Source: CAZSXS01 sp964611385
GTDB taxonomy: Bacteria; Bacillota; Clostridia; Lachnospirales; CAYPQA01
Direction: 5' to 3'
Assembly: GCA_964611385.1 (NCBI GenBank)
Contig: CAZSXS010000056.1
Location: 1-25,310, forward strand
Length of the DNA: 25,310 nt
Within the stretch, counting starts at the first letter, position 1; each line of letters starts with the position of its first letter. The position numbers and the translations under genes were made by a program. The notes beneath the pieces are model-generated. The model had not been told where the DNA came from. It made no database searches and was given only the letters and a program-made list of their open reading frames with translations. Positions 7,389-14,872 of the stretch are shown in pieces.

Positions 7389-7477
7389 CAAAAACCATTA
7401 GCTTGGAAAAAATTACGGATTCAAATGCAGGGGCTTTCTTTCCTGTGGTTTCCGTTTTTTCGGGTTAATGGTTTTTG
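7389..7477. repeat. 89-bp fold-back (imperfect long hairpin)
   Basis: CAAAAACCATTA (7389-7400) is perfectly complementary to TAATGGTTTTTG (7466-7477). Further in, CGGA pairs with TCCG, an A-tract faces a T-tract, and GCAGG faces CCTGT around the apical loop GGCTTTCTT. The whole segment can fold into one long interrupted stem. It lies just after the 57-aa gene and could terminate it, or be a fold-back or MITE remnant. Confidence 0.55.
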
Positions 7478-7509
7478 GGTTTGTAACTTTGTTTAACTGC
7501 TTTTGTGAC

Positions 7510-7598
7510 TATACTCAGTACCATTAAGCTTTGCAAAGCCACCTCACAAAACGATAGAATTGATCAAGATTGAATGAAAGTGGCTTGGAGACTGAGTA
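7510..7598. repeat. TATACTCAG dispersed element, copy B
   Basis: Same orientation as copy A and shares its TATACTCAGTACC left end and AAGCTTTGCAAAGCC, but lacks the AAATGTTTT segment near the right end. TACTCAGT and ACTGAGTA form the terminal inverted repeat. It ends 26 bp before the start of the large protease gene, so it makes up nearly all of that gene's proximal upstream region. Confidence 0.75.
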
Positions 7599-7624
7599 AT
7601 TGAAGCTTTAGAAGGTGATTATAT

Positions 7625-10600
7625 ATGAATGGAAAATTAGATACCTCGTTAAGCTTGGCTTTGGATTTGACCCCAAAGGAGCGGCAAGGCACTGAGTTGT
7701 CCGCCGGATACAATCCAGTAACCAATCAGCAAGAAATCATTGTCAAGTTTTCTGGAGACATCGCTCAGATTGCTAAAGAGTTTGATGCAAAGGTTGATCG
7801 TCTCAACGGAAATCTTGCAGTTTTAACCATCGACCAAAACAGAATCAATGCCCTGGCGGATCGGATTGAAATTGAATACATAGAAATGCCAAAGTTTCTG
7901 GGCTTAAACGTAAGCGCCGGAAAATCTGTCTCTTGTATCACAGTGACCGCACAGACAGAAAATCTGAGCGGTAAAGGTGTGATCGTTGGCATCATTGATT
8001 CAGGGATTGATTACAGGCATCCAGAATTTTTGACAAAGGAAGGGAAAACTAGAATCCTTTCTATTTGGGATCAGGCTCTGGATAAAATTTTTACTGAGCA
8101 GGATATTAACGCAGCGCTCAGCTTAAGTCGTGAGGAAAGTATAGATCTACTGCCTCATCAGGATTTGATTGGACATGGAACCCATGTTGCTGGTATCGCT
8201 GCGGGGAACGGAGGCGTAGCCCCAGGGTCATCCATTGTAGCGGTGAAACTTGCCGGAAGAGGCTCGGCTAGTTATGGGAACACGGTGGATATCATGTTGG
8301 CAGTAAAGTATGTCATTGACTTTGCACAAGAACGGAAAATGCCTATAGCCATCAATATCAGCTTTGGTACCAACAATGGTTCTCACGACAATCAATCCCT
8401 GTTTGAAGAATACCTGGATGACAGTGCCCTGCGCTGGAAAAACTCCATTGTTATTCCCACCGGGAACGAAGGCTCGGATAATCATCATTATTTTAACCAA
8501 CTCATGCAAGATCAGATACTGGACATTGAATTTACTGTGGCTGCCGGACTTCCGTCTGTTTATTTAACCTTGTGGAAGGATTACATAGACATCTTTGATG
8601 TAGAACTCATTGCGCCAAACGGTAGCTCAACGGGAAGAGTTAAATATGTGCCCAATGGATCCCTCCCAAAGCGAGAGTTTATTTTAGACAATACGCAGGT
8701 ATTTATTTATTTTGGCGAACCTACCCCCTATAACGCGAGTACGGAAATATACATAGAATTAAAACCCTTTACTATGACCACGGAGGGTGTATGGAAACTA
8801 AGGCTCTATGGAACAAGTATCGTACTGGGCTTTTTTGATATATGGCTTCCTATTACTGAGGCGGTAACCAAAAAGACGGCTTTCACTGAGCCAACCCCCG
8901 ATGTAACCCTTACGGTTCCATCAACAGCCATGGGCGTCATTAGCGTGGGCGGTTATGACCCGGCCCGCAATTCTGCTGCCGATTTTTCAGGACGCGGCTT
9001 TTCTAGACGCTTCAATTATGTTAAGCCTGACCTGGTGGCCCCCGCCACAAATATTACCTCTGCCTCCGTAGGCGGGGGGTACACGCCTCAAAGCGGAACC
9101 AGCATGGCTGCTCCCTTCGTCACGGGTTCCTGTGCTTTGCTGATGGAATGGGGAATCACAAACGGCAACAATCCCTATCTATATGGTGAGTTAATGAAAG
9201 CTGTGCTTCATTATGGAGCCAAACGGGAGCCCAATATCACCTATCCCTCTACCATATGGGGCTACGGCAGGCTCTGCTTGAAAAATAGTCTCGACTTTTT
9301 GAAAAAAGGAGGCAGGATCAGCAGCATGCAAAATCAGATCAACTCTATGCAGGAAATAGAAACGCCACAAGAGTCACAGGCACCCCCTTCTCCAATTCCT
9401 CCGGCCATATCCGAAGATTATGACGATTACATAATAGCAACGGACCCTTTTACGGATGATTACTTGAGCCACCTGGATTATGTGGCAGTTTGCCCTACCG
9501 ATGATCCGAACGTCAGCATCATTCATGTCAGAAAAGATAAGACCTTAAACTTTCTGACTAAGCAATTTATTTTTGAGCGGCCTATCTTGTTAGGACTGAT
9601 GGATCCGCGAACAGCAGAGGCCTCCGGAATTAGCGCAGTGCAAAATTTTTCTATTTTGGGCTTAATGGGAGATAGAGTGGTTGTTGCCATTATTGATACC
9701 GGTATTGATTACACGATCCCTGACTTTGTATACCCCGATGGTACTTCAAAAATCATTTATATTTGGGATCAAACTGCTGATTATAACGGAGACGAAAATC
9801 TTTGTTACGGAAGGGAATATACCAGAGAAGAAATTAATCAAGCTCTAGCCAGTGAAGAGCCTCTCAGCATTGTACCTGAGACAGATGAAATTGGGCATGG
9901 AACTTTTTTAGCTGGGCTGGTTGCAGGCCTAGGAAGTGCAAATGATGATTACAAGGGGCTTGCGCCGCAAAGCGAATTAATCATTGTCAAACTGAAGCCA
10001 GCAAAACAAAATACAAAAGAATATTATCGGATGTATAAGGATGTTCCTTGTTACCAGTCAAATGACATTATTCAAGCCATAAAATATGTTGTTAAAAAAA
10101 TAGGAACCTTATTTTTACCTGTCTCAATTTGCATTGGAATGGGCTCCAATTTCAGTCCCCATGATGGAAGTAGTCTCTTTTCCAATTATTTGGATCGAAC
10201 AGCCTTTAAAAGGGGTTTTTGTATCTCCTGTTGCGCTGGCAACGAAGGGAGTGCCAAGCATCACTTTAAGGGAGTCCTTGCTTCAAGTATTACGCAAGGA
10301 ATCATTGAATTTAAGAGTGGAGAAAAAGAAAAAGGCTTTACGCTTCTGATCTGGACTTCCATTGCAGAGGCTTTATCCTACAGCTTAACTTCACCCACTG
10401 GTGAACGGCTAGAAAAAATTTCCCCCAAGGTTTTTGATTTTCGGGAGCTCCGTTTAACCCTTGAATCCACTGTGGTCAGCTTTGTGAGTATTTTGGCTTA
10501 TACCAGAAACGGAAGCCAGCTTACCTTTATTAAATTTAAGGATCCGACTCCAGGCATTTGGCAGCTGGAGATTAATGCAGAAAAAGTAGTTCGGGGGCAA

Positions 10601-11074
10601 TATGATGCTTGGCTGCCGGTCTCAGCTTTTTTAGAGCCGGATACTTATTTTTTAGCTCCAACACCTGATGTCACCATTACGTCACCGGGAGATTCAGCCG
10701 GACTAATTGTTTACGGCGCCTATGACTCCACAACGAGCAGTATTTATATCCAATCCGGACGAGGCCCCACCCGAAATGGGTATACCTGTCCCACCCTGAC
10801 CGCACCAGGTGTTAATGTGACCGGCCCATCCCGGGGCGGAGGGTATATCTCTATGACGGGAACCAGTGTATCGGCCGCAGTCGGAACCGCTGCTGGAGCG
10901 CTCATGCTGGAGTGGGGGGTCGTCAAGCAAAACGATTTTAATATGAACACGCTAAAAATCAAATCATACTTAATCCGCGGTGCCAGACGAAGGCCGGATG
11001 TAGAGTACCCCAGCGTACAATGGGGCTTCGGAGAGTTGGATTTGTTTGAGGCCTTTAGACAATTGAAGCTATAA
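7625..11074 (+). CDS. Fused double subtilisin-like protease (CspBA-like), 1149 aa
   Basis: Two S8 (subtilisin) peptidase modules in one chain without a signal peptide, as in the Csp proteins that process or control the spore cortex hydrolase SleC during germination in Clostridia. Module 1: prodomain-like region ~35-95 (IIVKFSGDIAQIA...), Asp125 (IIDSGID), His184 (GHGTHVAG), oxyanion Asn281 (PTGNEGS), Ser493 (GTSMAAPFVTG). A Pro/Glu-rich linker spans ~565-605. Module 2: prodomain-like ~605-680, Asp691 (IIDTGID), His758 (GHGTFLAG), Asn873 (CAGNEGS), Ser1081 (GTSVSAAVG). Both triads therefore look complete. In C. difficile CspBA, of similar length, the second half is a pseudoprotease. The ATG has AAGGTGATT close upstream. 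A general intracellular S8 protease is the alternative. Confidence 0.85.
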   Translation: MNGKLDTSLSLALDLTPKERQGTELSAGYNPVTNQQEIIVKFSGDIAQIAKEFDAKVDRLNGNLAVLTIDQNRINALADRIEIEYIEMPKFLGLNVSAGKSVSCITVTAQTENLSGKGVIVGIIDSGIDYRHPEFLTKEGKTRILSIWDQALDKIFTEQDINAALSLSREESIDLLPHQDLIGHGTHVAGIAAGNGGVAPGSSIVAVKLAGRGSASYGNTVDIMLAVKYVIDFAQERKMPIAINISFGTNNGSHDNQSLFEEYLDDSALRWKNSIVIPTGNEGSDNHHYFNQLMQDQILDIEFTVAAGLPSVYLTLWKDYIDIFDVELIAPNGSSTGRVKYVPNGSLPKREFILDNTQVFIYFGEPTPYNASTEIYIELKPFTMTTEGVWKLRLYGTSIVLGFFDIWLPITEAVTKKTAFTEPTPDVTLTVPSTAMGVISVGGYDPARNSAADFSGRGFSRRFNYVKPDLVAPATNITSASVGGGYTPQSGTSMAAPFVTGSCALLMEWGITNGNNPYLYGELMKAVLHYGAKREPNITYPSTIWGYGRLCLKNSLDFLKKGGRISSMQNQINSMQEIETPQESQAPPSPIPPAISEDYDDYIIATDPFTDDYLSHLDYVAVCPTDDPNVSIIHVRKDKTLNFLTKQFIFERPILLGLMDPRTAEASGISAVQNFSILGLMGDRVVVAIIDTGIDYTIPDFVYPDGTSKIIYIWDQTADYNGDENLCYGREYTREEINQALASEEPLSIVPETDEIGHGTFLAGLVAGLGSANDDYKGLAPQSELIIVKLKPAKQNTKEYYRMYKDVPCYQSNDIIQAIKYVVKKIGTLFLPVSICIGMGSNFSPHDGSSLFSNYLDRTAFKRGFCISCCAGNEGSAKHHFKGVLASSITQGIIEFKSGEKEKGFTLLIWTSIAEALSYSLTSPTGERLEKISPKVFDFRELRLTLESTVVSFVSILAYTRNGSQLTFIKFKDPTPGIWQLEINAEKVVRGQYDAWLPVSAFLEPDTYFLAPTPDVTITSPGDSAGLIVYGAYDSTTSSIYIQSGRGPTRNGYTCPTLTAPGVNVTGPSRGGGYISMTGTSVSAAVGTAAGALMLEWGVVKQNDFNMNTLKIKSYLIRGARRRPDVEYPSVQWGFGELDLFEAFRQLKL

Positions 11075-11111
11075 GGTGAAAGGCTTTCGGTCAAAAACCT
11101 ATGAAGCTAAG

Positions 11112-11147
11112 AGCTGATTTCTGTATTGAACAGGAGTCAGCTTTTTT
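11112..11147 (+). terminator. Rho-independent terminator after double protease
   Basis: AGCTGA (11112-11117) pairs with TCAGCT (11137-11142), with an inner CTGT/ACAG pairing, followed by TTTTTT to 11147. It lies ~40 bp after the protease stop codon and fits as its transcript end. Confidence 0.8.
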
Positions 11148-11164
11148 AGTAACTTGACTGCGTA

Positions 11165-11255
11165 TATACTCAGTCTCCAAAACATTTTCTAAGCCACCTA
11201 CATTCAATCTTGATCAATGCTATTGTTTTGTGGGGTGACAACGGTATTGAGTGTA
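11165..11255. repeat. TATACTCAG dispersed element, copy C (inverted)
   Basis: Reverse orientation relative to copies A and B: starts TATACTCAGTCTCC, contains AAAACATTTTCTAAGCCACC and CATTCAATCTTGATCAA, and ends ATTGAGTGTA. It lacks the GCTTTGCAAAGC palindrome seen in A and B. Located between the protease terminator and the promoter at 11263. Confidence 0.72.
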
Positions 11256-11262
11256 ACAGGCC

Positions 11263-11290
11263 TTTACAGCAGCTTTAATCCCGTTATAAT
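11263..11290 (+). promoter_or_regulatory. Sigma-A promoter for the two-component/ABC operon
   Basis: TTTACA (11263-11268), a 16-bp spacer, then TATAAT (11285-11290), one mismatch from consensus overall. It is followed at once by three tandem AAGCTA units (11291-11308) and then by copy D of the dispersed element, which would be transcribed as the 5' leader of the response regulator. Confidence 0.65.
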
Positions 11291-11311
11291 AAGCTAAGCT
11301 AAGCTAATCAA

Positions 11312-11410
11312 ATACTCAACCTAAAACATTTCCTAAGCCACCTTCATTCAATCCTGATCCATTCTATTGTTTTGTGGAGCGGCTTACAAAGCTAATCGGT
11401 ACTTAATATA
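11312..11410. repeat. TATACTCAG dispersed element, copy D (inverted)
   Basis: 99-bp copy in the same orientation as C, with diverged ends (ATACTCAACC at the left, TACTTAATATA at the right). It keeps CATTTCCTAAGCCACC, TTCATTCAATC and TTACAAAGCTAATCGGTACT. It stops a few bases before the GAAAGG ribosome binding site of the response regulator and lies downstream of the 11263 promoter. The 355-bp gap 11075-11429 is thus fully explained by terminator, copy C, promoter and copy D. Confidence 0.72.
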
Positions 11411-11429
11411 ACAGAAAGGTCGTGTTACT

Positions 11430-12116
11430 TTGAGCAAGATATTAATTGTTGAAGATGATAAGGAAATTTCAAACATGCTGCAGGATTTTTTATCGAAGAA
11501 TCAATATGAGACAAGCTGTGCCTTAAACGGCTTGGATGGGATGAAGCTGGCTGTAGAAAAAGAATGGGATCTGATCATTCTTGACTTGATGATCCCTTAC
11601 AAAAGTGGGGACGAGCTGTTACGAGAGCTGCGAGCAGTTTCCGATGTGCCTGTACTGGTGGTGTCAGCCAAGAGCCTTATCCAGACAAAGGTGGAGCTAC
11701 TACGGCTGGGGGCAGACGACTACATGACAAAGCCCTTCGATCTGAACGAACTTCTTGCTCGAATCGAAGCCAATATCAAACGCTATCAAAAGAGTTCAGC
11801 CTGTGGCACAGAAGCCCAACTTATACAACATGGAGCGCTGAGCTTGAATCAAAGTACCAAGGAGATCCACGCCAATGATGTGCTGCTTACGCTGACGGCA
11901 AAGGAATACCACTTGCTTGCGCTTATGCTTTTGAACCCGCAGAAAGTTTTTTCAAAACAAAACTTATATGAATCCGTATGGAACGAAACCTATGCCTATG
12001 ATGACAACACCATCAACACACATATCAGCAATCTTAGAAAAAAGATAAAGGAAGCGGTAGGAACAGAAGTGATTGAAACCGTCTGGGGAATGGGCTATAA
12101 ATTATCTAAGGTTTAG
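11430..12116 (+). CDS. OmpR-family response regulator, 228 aa
   Basis: Cytoplasmic transcription factor of a two-component system. Receiver domain ~1-115 with acidic D9/D10, phospho-acceptor D52 (LIILDLMIP), and K101 (DDYMTKPFD). A winged-helix OmpR/PhoB domain occupies ~130-226 (LTAKEYHLLALMLLNPQKVF, NTINTHISNLRKKI, ETVWGMGYKL). It begins with TTG; GAAAGG lies 10 bases upstream and no in-frame ATG offers a better start. It is first in a four-gene set with ABC ATPase, permease and histidine kinase, the typical layout of bacitracin/lantibiotic response modules. It probably binds the phased TTTAGA boxes that overlap its own stop codon and precede the ATPase gene. Confidence 0.93.
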   Translation: MSKILIVEDDKEISNMLQDFLSKNQYETSCALNGLDGMKLAVEKEWDLIILDLMIPYKSGDELLRELRAVSDVPVLVVSAKSLIQTKVELLRLGADDYMTKPFDLNELLARIEANIKRYQKSSACGTEAQLIQHGALSLNQSTKEIHANDVLLTLTAKEYHLLALMLLNPQKVFSKQNLYESVWNETYAYDDNTINTHISNLRKKIKEAVGTEVIETVWGMGYKLSKV

Positions 12117-12171
12117 AGAAAACTTTAGAAAAACTTTAGAAAAGAATTTAGAATTTCTTGAGGAGTATACT
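12112..12171 (+). promoter_or_regulatory. Four phased TTTAGA boxes plus -10: probable response-regulator operator
   Basis: TTTAGA occurs at 12112, 12124, 12135 and 12147, spaced 12, 11 and 12 bp, i.e. about one helical turn apart. The first copy overlaps the TAG stop of the response regulator. TATACT at 12166-12171 could be the -10, and no good -35 lies at the right distance. Direct repeats in place of a -35 are typical of activator-dependent promoters of OmpR-family regulators. It would drive the ATPase-permease-kinase genes. Confidence 0.65.
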
Positions 12172-12200
12172 GTAAGATAGGGTTCAAAGGAGATGATTAC

Positions 12201-13124
12201 ATGTCGGAAATCATTTTTAAGACATCGAATCTGAGCAAAAAATATAAGAACGAATTTGCTCTTCATCAAGTGAATATGCAATTGAAACGCGGTGATATTT
12301 ACGGGTTTATAGGCGAAAACGGTGCTGGAAAAACCACAATGATACGGATTTTATCAGGATTAGCCTTTAAAACCGATGGAGAGCTTTCTTTGTTTGGAGA
12401 GAACGATGAAAAACGTCTGGTGAAGCAGCGTATGAGAATCGGCAGCATCATCGAAGGGCCTGCCCTGTACCCTGAGATGACGGCCAGGGAAAATCTGGAA
12501 CTGTACCGCATTCAAAAGGGAATCCCAGATAAGTCCTGCATTGATCGGGTACTTAAGATGGTTCATCTCAATGATACAGGCAAGAAAAAGTCAAAAAACT
12601 TTTCCCTGGGGATGAAACAACGGCTGGGTCTTGCCATAGCACTGTTGAACGAGCCAGAATTTTTGGTGCTGGATGAGCCCGTCAATGGCTTGGATCCAGT
12701 GGGCATCGTTGAACTCAGGGAACTCCTAAAGTCTCTGAACAAGGAAAGGAACATCAGTATCCTGATCTCAAGCCACATCTTATCAGAGCTTCACCAGTTG
12801 GCAAGTTGTTATGGCTTCATCCATAAAGGGAAGCTGATTGAGCAACTCTCTTCCAAAGAGTTGGACGAAAAATGCAAAAGACATATCTATATAAAGACCA
12901 ACGACGCTACAAAGGCGGCCTCTGTCATTGAAACAAAGTTACAAAGCACAAACTATCAGGTTTATCCTAATCAAGCGGTCAAGCTCTACGACTTTTTGGA
13001 TGACAGTGGAAGGGTGACAAGTACCTTAAGTGCAGCCGGTATTTTGTTGCAGGAAATTTCCGTGCAAGGCGATGATTTGGAAAGCTACTATATTCAAATG
13101 ATTGGAGGGAAATCCCATGCTTAA
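12201..13124 (+). CDS. ABC transporter ATP-binding protein, BcrA-like, 307 aa
   Basis: ATPase of a peptide-antibiotic type ABC-2 exporter at the inner face of the membrane. Walker A GENGAGKTTMIR (38-49), signature FSLGMKQRLGLA (134-145) and Walker B FLVLDEPVNGLDP (154-166) are intact; a switch His follows in SSHILSELHQLA. The sequence and ~300-aa length match the bacitracin/lantibiotic resistance ATPases (BcrA group), with a ~90-residue C-terminal extension. AAAGGAGATGATTAC precedes the ATG. The permease start overlaps this gene by 8 bp, so the two are translationally coupled and form one transporter. The substrate cannot be told from sequence. Confidence 0.92.
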   Translation: MSEIIFKTSNLSKKYKNEFALHQVNMQLKRGDIYGFIGENGAGKTTMIRILSGLAFKTDGELSLFGENDEKRLVKQRMRIGSIIEGPALYPEMTARENLELYRIQKGIPDKSCIDRVLKMVHLNDTGKKKSKNFSLGMKQRLGLAIALLNEPEFLVLDEPVNGLDPVGIVELRELLKSLNKERNISILISSHILSELHQLASCYGFIHKGKLIEQLSSKELDEKCKRHIYIKTNDATKAASVIETKLQSTNYQVYPNQAVKLYDFLDDSGRVTSTLSAAGILLQEISVQGDDLESYYIQMIGGKSHA

Positions 13125-13899
13125 TCTGATTCAATCGGAAAGACTCAAGCTTCGTAAGTCCTTAAGCTTTAAAATTTTAAACTTGTCGGCGGTAGTATTG
13201 GCCCTGATCTTAACAGTCATGATAATTCTTGCTGCAAATATGTCCGGTGTAGAAGAGATTACAGTGACGGGAAACACCTTAATAAGCGGCCTGGATGCCT
13301 TTACCAATGCTCTGGAGGAGACGCAGCTTAACTCCTTGTTACTCAGTGTCTTTGCTGGTCTGTTCATCTGCGGCGACTTTTCAAACAGAACCATTTGCCT
13401 CAGCCTTTCTTCCGGTCATACCCGATTCCATGTTTCCATGAGCAAGCTGATTGTTTATTTTATGGGTTCCTTTGTATTGATTCTAATTTTCCCCATTGTT
13501 CTGACCACAACCGTCACCTTATTAAATGGGTTTGGTGCAGAGATTACAGCAGAGCTTTTTCGGTATATGCTTCGATCCCTGCTTTTATACCTTCTACTCA
13601 GTCTGGCCAATGCAAGCATTTATGCCATGGTGGCATTTCTTCTAAAGTCCGTAGGTCCTTCCATTGGTGCCGGATTAGGGTTCATGCTGATTTACAGCCT
13701 GGTGCTGCAAAGTTCCCAATTGGGCGGTAATTCATTAGGCTGGCTGGTTCGATACTCCAGTCTGGGGCAATTATACCAATGCGCCACGCTTAACATGAGT
13801 ACAGGGGATATTTTTCTGGCTCTTGCCGTCGGGGCTGTAACCTTACTTATAACAGTAACCATTACTCACCTGCATTTCAAAAAGGCTGACTTAAAATAA
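13117..13899 (+). CDS. ABC-2 type permease of the BcrAB-like transporter, 260 aa
   Basis: Membrane subunit with about six hydrophobic helices: one near residues 18-40, others around 75-95, 110-135, 150-175, 185-200 and 235-255. Basic N-terminus LIQSERLKLRKSLSFK is common in BcrB/lantibiotic-immunity permeases. The frame stays open to an ATG at 13102, but GGAGGG precedes the ATG at 13117 at correct spacing, so that start is chosen. Overlaps the ATPase gene by 8 bp. Together they would remove or flip a membrane-active peptide or a lipid carrier target; the exact ligand is unknown. Confidence 0.88.
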   Translation: MLNLIQSERLKLRKSLSFKILNLSAVVLALILTVMIILAANMSGVEEITVTGNTLISGLDAFTNALEETQLNSLLLSVFAGLFICGDFSNRTICLSLSSGHTRFHVSMSKLIVYFMGSFVLILIFPIVLTTTVTLLNGFGAEITAELFRYMLRSLLLYLLLSLANASIYAMVAFLLKSVGPSIGAGLGFMLIYSLVLQSSQLGGNSLGWLVRYSSLGQLYQCATLNMSTGDIFLALAVGAVTLLITVTITHLHFKKADLK

Positions 13900-13961
13900 G
13901 GATTTTTCAGAACCGTGGTGGGTGGTATCAATCTCACTACCCAGTCATAAAGGAGGTTGAA

Positions 13962-14870
13962 ATGATCTGTATCTTGATCCTAGGAATAGCCATGATAGGA
14001 ATGGTAGCTGCTTTTCTTTTGATCCGCCTTTATCTGACAGAAAGAGAAATCAAGCAGATTACTGAGCAAATCCGAGATCTAAGTGAAGGCAAAACCAGAA
14101 AAATCCTGACAGTCTCACTGTTCAGTAAGGAGATTAGAAATCTTTGCAGCGCCATCAACAGTTACAATGCTAAGCACAAACAAGACCGGATAAACAGTAT
14201 AAACCATGAAGAGAACTTGAAGCAGTCCATTGCAAATCTATCTCATGATTTGCGAACACCTTTAACTTCTATTTTGGGATATATCCAGATGATGAAGGAG
14301 AGCGAAAATGCCAAGGACGATAAAGACTACCTTGAAGTGATTGAGCAAAGAGCCGGAGCCTTGAATGTGCTGATTCATGATTTTTATGAGCTGTCAGTGT
14401 TAGAAGATGACAATACAAATTTTGAGACGGAGCGGCTGGATCTTGTGGCTCTAGTCACCAACTGCTTGATGGGCAGCTATGCCCTATTTGAACAGAAGGG
14501 GATACAACCCACGATTCAATTTCCGGAGAAGGCCGTTTATATTCAAGGCAATACGATGGCCTGTGAAAGAATCATTCAAAATCTGCTGTCCAATGCCTTG
14601 AAGTTTTCCGCCGGAGAGATCGGCATTTCGCTGGAGGCACTTGAAACCCACTGTCTCCTACGTGTCTGGAACACGACCCAGCTACTTTCAGAAGCGGATA
14701 TGGCGCACTTATTTGACCGTTTCTACACCGCCGACAAATCCCGAAGCCAAAAAAATACGGGCCTTGGACTACACATAGTCAAGGCCCTCCTTAGCAAAAT
14801 GGATGGACAGGTGGAAGCCGCCTCATTAAACGGCTCAATATTTGAGCTTGTCATTCGGTTTCGGGCTTAG
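13962..14870 (+). CDS. Sensor histidine kinase with minimal sensor, 302 aa
   Basis: Membrane-bound partner of the response regulator at 11430. One N-terminal transmembrane helix (about residues 2-24) is followed directly by cytoplasm, with no periplasmic sensor domain. The HisKA box NLSHDLRTPLTSILGYIQMM carries phospho-acceptor H95. The ATPase domain has the N-box NLLSNALKFS and GLGLHIVKALLSKMDG. Such kinases usually sense through the transporter they accompany rather than directly. AAAGGAGGTTGAA precedes the ATG. The 62-bp gap to the permease holds no clear terminator. It ends 2 bp from the stop codon of the convergent dehydrogenase gene, so transcripts of the two strands must overlap. Confidence 0.92.
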   Translation: MICILILGIAMIGMVAAFLLIRLYLTEREIKQITEQIRDLSEGKTRKILTVSLFSKEIRNLCSAINSYNAKHKQDRINSINHEENLKQSIANLSHDLRTPLTSILGYIQMMKESENAKDDKDYLEVIEQRAGALNVLIHDFYELSVLEDDNTNFETERLDLVALVTNCLMGSYALFEQKGIQPTIQFPEKAVYIQGNTMACERIIQNLLSNALKFSAGEIGISLEALETHCLLRVWNTTQLLSEADMAHLFDRFYTADKSRSQKNTGLGLHIVKALLSKMDGQVEAASLNGSIFELVIRFRA

Positions 14871-14872
14871 TC

